DNA from: an uncultured Roseovarius sp.
GTDB taxonomy: Bacteria; Pseudomonadota; Alphaproteobacteria; Rhodobacterales; Rhodobacteraceae
Length of the DNA stretch: 64,000 nucleotides
Direction of reading: 5' to 3'
Assembly (NCBI GenBank): GCA_947496175.1
Contig: CANMBU010000002.1
Location: 682,001-746,000 of the forward strand
Shown piece by piece: positions 61,976-64,000 of this stretch. Position 1 is the stretch's first letter, and every line of letters begins with the position of its first letter. The translations under genes and the position numbers were made by a program. The notes under the pieces are model-generated. The model was not told where the DNA came from and did not search any database. It saw nothing but the letters and a program-made list of their open reading frames with translations.

Positions 61976-64000
61976 GATGCCTCTCCAATTCTGATCAATG
62001 CATCCACCGCAATGGCGTCCGTTTCCGTGCAAATCAGAGGATTGATTTCCACTTCTTCCAACTGTGCCGCGTGGTCGGTTACATAGTCCTGCACGGCCAA
62101 TACGGCTTTTGCCGCCTTATTCAAATCACATCCCGCCTTGCCGCGATACCCGTTCAGGATCGGCGCAAGGTGCAGGTCTTGCAAGGCGTCGACAATATCG
62201 CGCTCCGTAACAGGCAAAAGCAAGGAGACACTGTCCGCCAGGATCTCTGTCAGCGTGCCGCCCGCTCCGAGTGTCAGGACAAAGCCATGTGCCGGGTCAC
62301 GCAACACGCCGATGAGCAACTCAGCAATGGCACCTGTGGCCATTTCTTCGACGAGAAACCCATCGCACCGCATGTCTGTAGCCGCGTCTTCGACGGCCTT
62401 GGACGTCGTCAGGTTCAGTGCGACGAACCCCGCTTCGGTTTTGTGCGCCATGCCTGTGCCTTTGAGAACGACAGGACAGGTCAGCGCCTGACACGCTGCA
62501 GCAGCCTCAGCGGGTGTGTCGGCTGTGATGGCGTTTGGGACGACAAGCCCATATGACGCCAGTGTGGCTTTGGCCTGCGCCTCTGAAAGCACGCGTGGCT
62601 CAACCGGCGCACCGGGCTGCGTAACAGGGGACGGGTCCGGTACCTGCGACATGCTGGCCACCTCAATGGCGCTCAGCGCATCATCCAGACCGTGCATCGG
62701 AACCATCCCGCCATTGATAATGCGCTGTGCCACGTCTTCTGACAAAGCTTCAGGTAAGGTGGCGACCAATGCCAATGGCTTTTGCACCTCTTGTACCGCA
62801 ATTGCCCCGGCCTCAATCACACAAGCCCATGCTCCGGGATCACACAGGTCCGCGCGGGGGAAATCGACAATGATGCAGCCGATATCGACCCGCCCCTTGA
62901 GCATGGCCGTGAAGACCTCGGCCATGCGCGCCACGTCATTCCATATAAAAGTGTGGTAATCCAGTGGGTTCGACAAAGCCACCATCGGACCAAGTGCCTT
63001 TCGCAGGCTTTTGCCCTGAGCGTCTGAAAGTGCGGGAAACGAAATCGTGCGCGCTTCGGCGCTGTCCGCCATCAGACTGGCCTCTCCCCCTGAACACGAC
63101 ATGGACGCCACGCGGTTCGAGGCCAGCGATCCGGCAAAATGCAACAGCTTCAGGCTCTCCAGCCAGGCAGGCAGGCTTTCAACCTGGGCGATGCCGAGCC
63201 GTTTCAAAAGCGCGCGCGCACCCGCATCACTCCCGGCCAGCGAAGCGGTATGGGATATCGCCGCGGCCTGCGCCTGCGCCGACTTGCCCGCCTTGAGCGC
63301 CACGATGCGTTTGCCAAGACCGCGTGCCTCTCTGGCCAAGGTCTCAAACGCCGTCAGATCGTCAATGCCTTCAATATGTAGACCCAGCGTTGTCACGCGC
63401 GGGTCACGCAGCAATGCAAGCCCAACATCTGACAGTCCGGTTTGCGCCTGATTGCCCACCGTGGCCACGTAAGCCAGCGGCAGGGCGCGCGCCTGCATCG
63501 TCACGTTGATTGCCATATTTGAGCTTTGCATCACGACCGCAACGCCACGCTCCACCCGCCTGCCGCCATGTTGGTCCGGCCACAACAGGGCCCCGTCCAG
63601 ATAGTTGATCACGCCGTAGCAATTTGGCCCGAGGATCGGCATCTCACCTGCGGCTTCCAGCAAGGCCTGCTGAAGCTCCGCTCCATCTCCTGTTTCGGAT
63701 TGTGCCTCAAGAAAGCCAGAGGCAAAACAGACAGCACCCCCTGCGCCCATCTCACGCAGGCTGCGCACCATCTCGATGGTCAGGTTGCGGTTAACCCCGA
63801 TAAACACCGCATCCGGCACGTCGGGCAGGGCGGTGAGGTCTGAGTACGCTTTGACACCCGCCACGTCGGGTTTTTGAGGGTGCACCGGCCAAAGAGCGCC
63901 CTCAAAACCCATCTTGAGACACTGGTCCACAACACTTGCACACCATGCGCCACCGCCGATCACGGCAATGGATTTAGGCCGGAAGAGACGGTCGAGATCA
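61972..64000 (-). CDS. Acyl-CoA synthetase, ADP-forming (acetate-CoA ligase family), partial
   Basis: At least 675 residues; the gene runs past the right edge, since the frame is open to the last base (LDRLFRPKSIAVIGG at its visible start, as in family members). CoA-binding domain (AVIGGG; WPVHPQKPDVAG), succinyl-CoA ligase-like domain (GANCYGVINYLDG-like GPNCYGVINYLDG; CSGGEASLMADSA) and C-terminal ATP-grasp (PVVLKGTGMAHKTEAGFVAL; LTLGAGGTLTEIL) are present. It makes an acyl-CoA from an acid; coupled to caiD. Confidence 0.88.
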   Translation of the reverse strand, partial: DLDRLFRPKSIAVIGGGAWCASVVDQCLKMGFEGALWPVHPQKPDVAGVKAYSDLTALPDVPDAVFIGVNRNLTIEMVRSLREMGAGGAVCFASGFLEAQSETGDGAELQQALLEAAGEMPILGPNCYGVINYLDGALLWPDQHGGRRVERGVAVVMQSSNMAINVTMQARALPLAYVATVGNQAQTGLSDVGLALLRDPRVTTLGLHIEGIDDLTAFETLAREARGLGKRIVALKAGKSAQAQAAAISHTASLAGSDAGARALLKRLGIAQVESLPAWLESLKLLHFAGSLASNRVASMSCSGGEASLMADSAEARTISFPALSDAQGKSLRKALGPMVALSNPLDYHTFIWNDVARMAEVFTAMLKGRVDIGCIIVDFPRADLCDPGAWACVIEAGAIAVQEVQKPLALVATLPEALSEDVAQRIINGGMVPMHGLDDALSAIEVASMSQVPDPSPVTQPGAPVEPRVLSEAQAKATLASYGLVVPNAITADTPAEAAAACQALTCPVVLKGTGMAHKTEAGFVALNLTTSKAVEDAATDMRCDGFLVEEMATGAIAELLIGVLRDPAHGFVLTLGAGGTLTEILADSVSLLLPVTERDIVDALQDLHLAPILNGYRGKAGCDLNKAAKAVLAVQDYVTDHAAQLEEVEINPLICTETDAIAVDALIRIGEAS

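Overview
The window looks like a chromosomal segment of a marine alphaproteobacterium of the Roseobacter group (Rhodobacterales). This is inferred from the density of TRAP and polyamine-type transporters, a VPLPA-type sorting tail, a YbjN/ProC/CsaA housekeeping block, protocatechuate genes and the many 1-4 base start/stop overlaps. I saw no rRNA, tRNA, CRISPR array, transposase or integrase.

Layout. 1-7.8 kb: an exopolysaccharide cluster resembling part of the succinoglycan exo locus (ExoV-like pyruvyltransferase, ExoT-like flippase, ExoY, a small membrane protein, ExoA, ExoM, ExoL) plus a sulfotransferase. 7.9-14.4 kb: a malonate operon (GntR regulator divergent from TRAP P-Q-M, malonyl-CoA decarboxylase and malonyl-CoA synthetase) with a textbook GntR palindrome between regulator and operon. 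14.4-17.6 kb: a TAXI-TRAP pair. 17.9-21.9 kb: a polyamine-type ABC transporter. 21.9-27.9 kb: an RpiR regulator divergent from N-formylglutamate amidohydrolase, a second TRAP transporter and an iron alcohol dehydrogenase. 27.9-29.8 kb: an ECF sigma/anti-sigma pair and, upstream, an unlisted 51-residue secreted peptide; both have a promoter-like element of the same form.

30-39 kb is mostly housekeeping: trxB, an Lrp regulator, a Hint-domain protein without its cysteine, a tiny basic protein, pgeF-midA-lgt, ubiK, an SLC13-type permease and ybjN. 39.4-49.0 kb is the most intriguing part: a LysR regulator followed by seven tightly coupled genes (HyuA, HyuB, flavin amine oxidase, HpaI aldolase, aminotransferase, uronate-dehydrogenase-like enzyme, atypical SDR). 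Together they look like a complete but unassigned catabolic route for a cyclic amide or N-substituted amino acid. It sits between ybjN and proC like an insert.

49.3-58.3 kb returns to proC, csaA, a 2-hydroxyacid dehydrogenase, a structured repeat, a KAS III-like gene, a CII-like regulator, ridA and aroA, then a membrane-anchored isochorismatase-like protein lacking the usual Cys, and an orphan corrinoid-activator (RACo-like) gene. 58.5-64 kb carries a VPLPA-tailed secreted protein and a coupled operon of an ADP-forming acyl-CoA synthetase (cut by the window end), caiD-like hydratase and pcaC-pcaH-pcaG.

A recurring design is a strong hairpin just after each binding-protein gene of the transport operons, probably allowing more binding protein than permease to be made. 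All functions are from reading protein motifs; no database search was possible.
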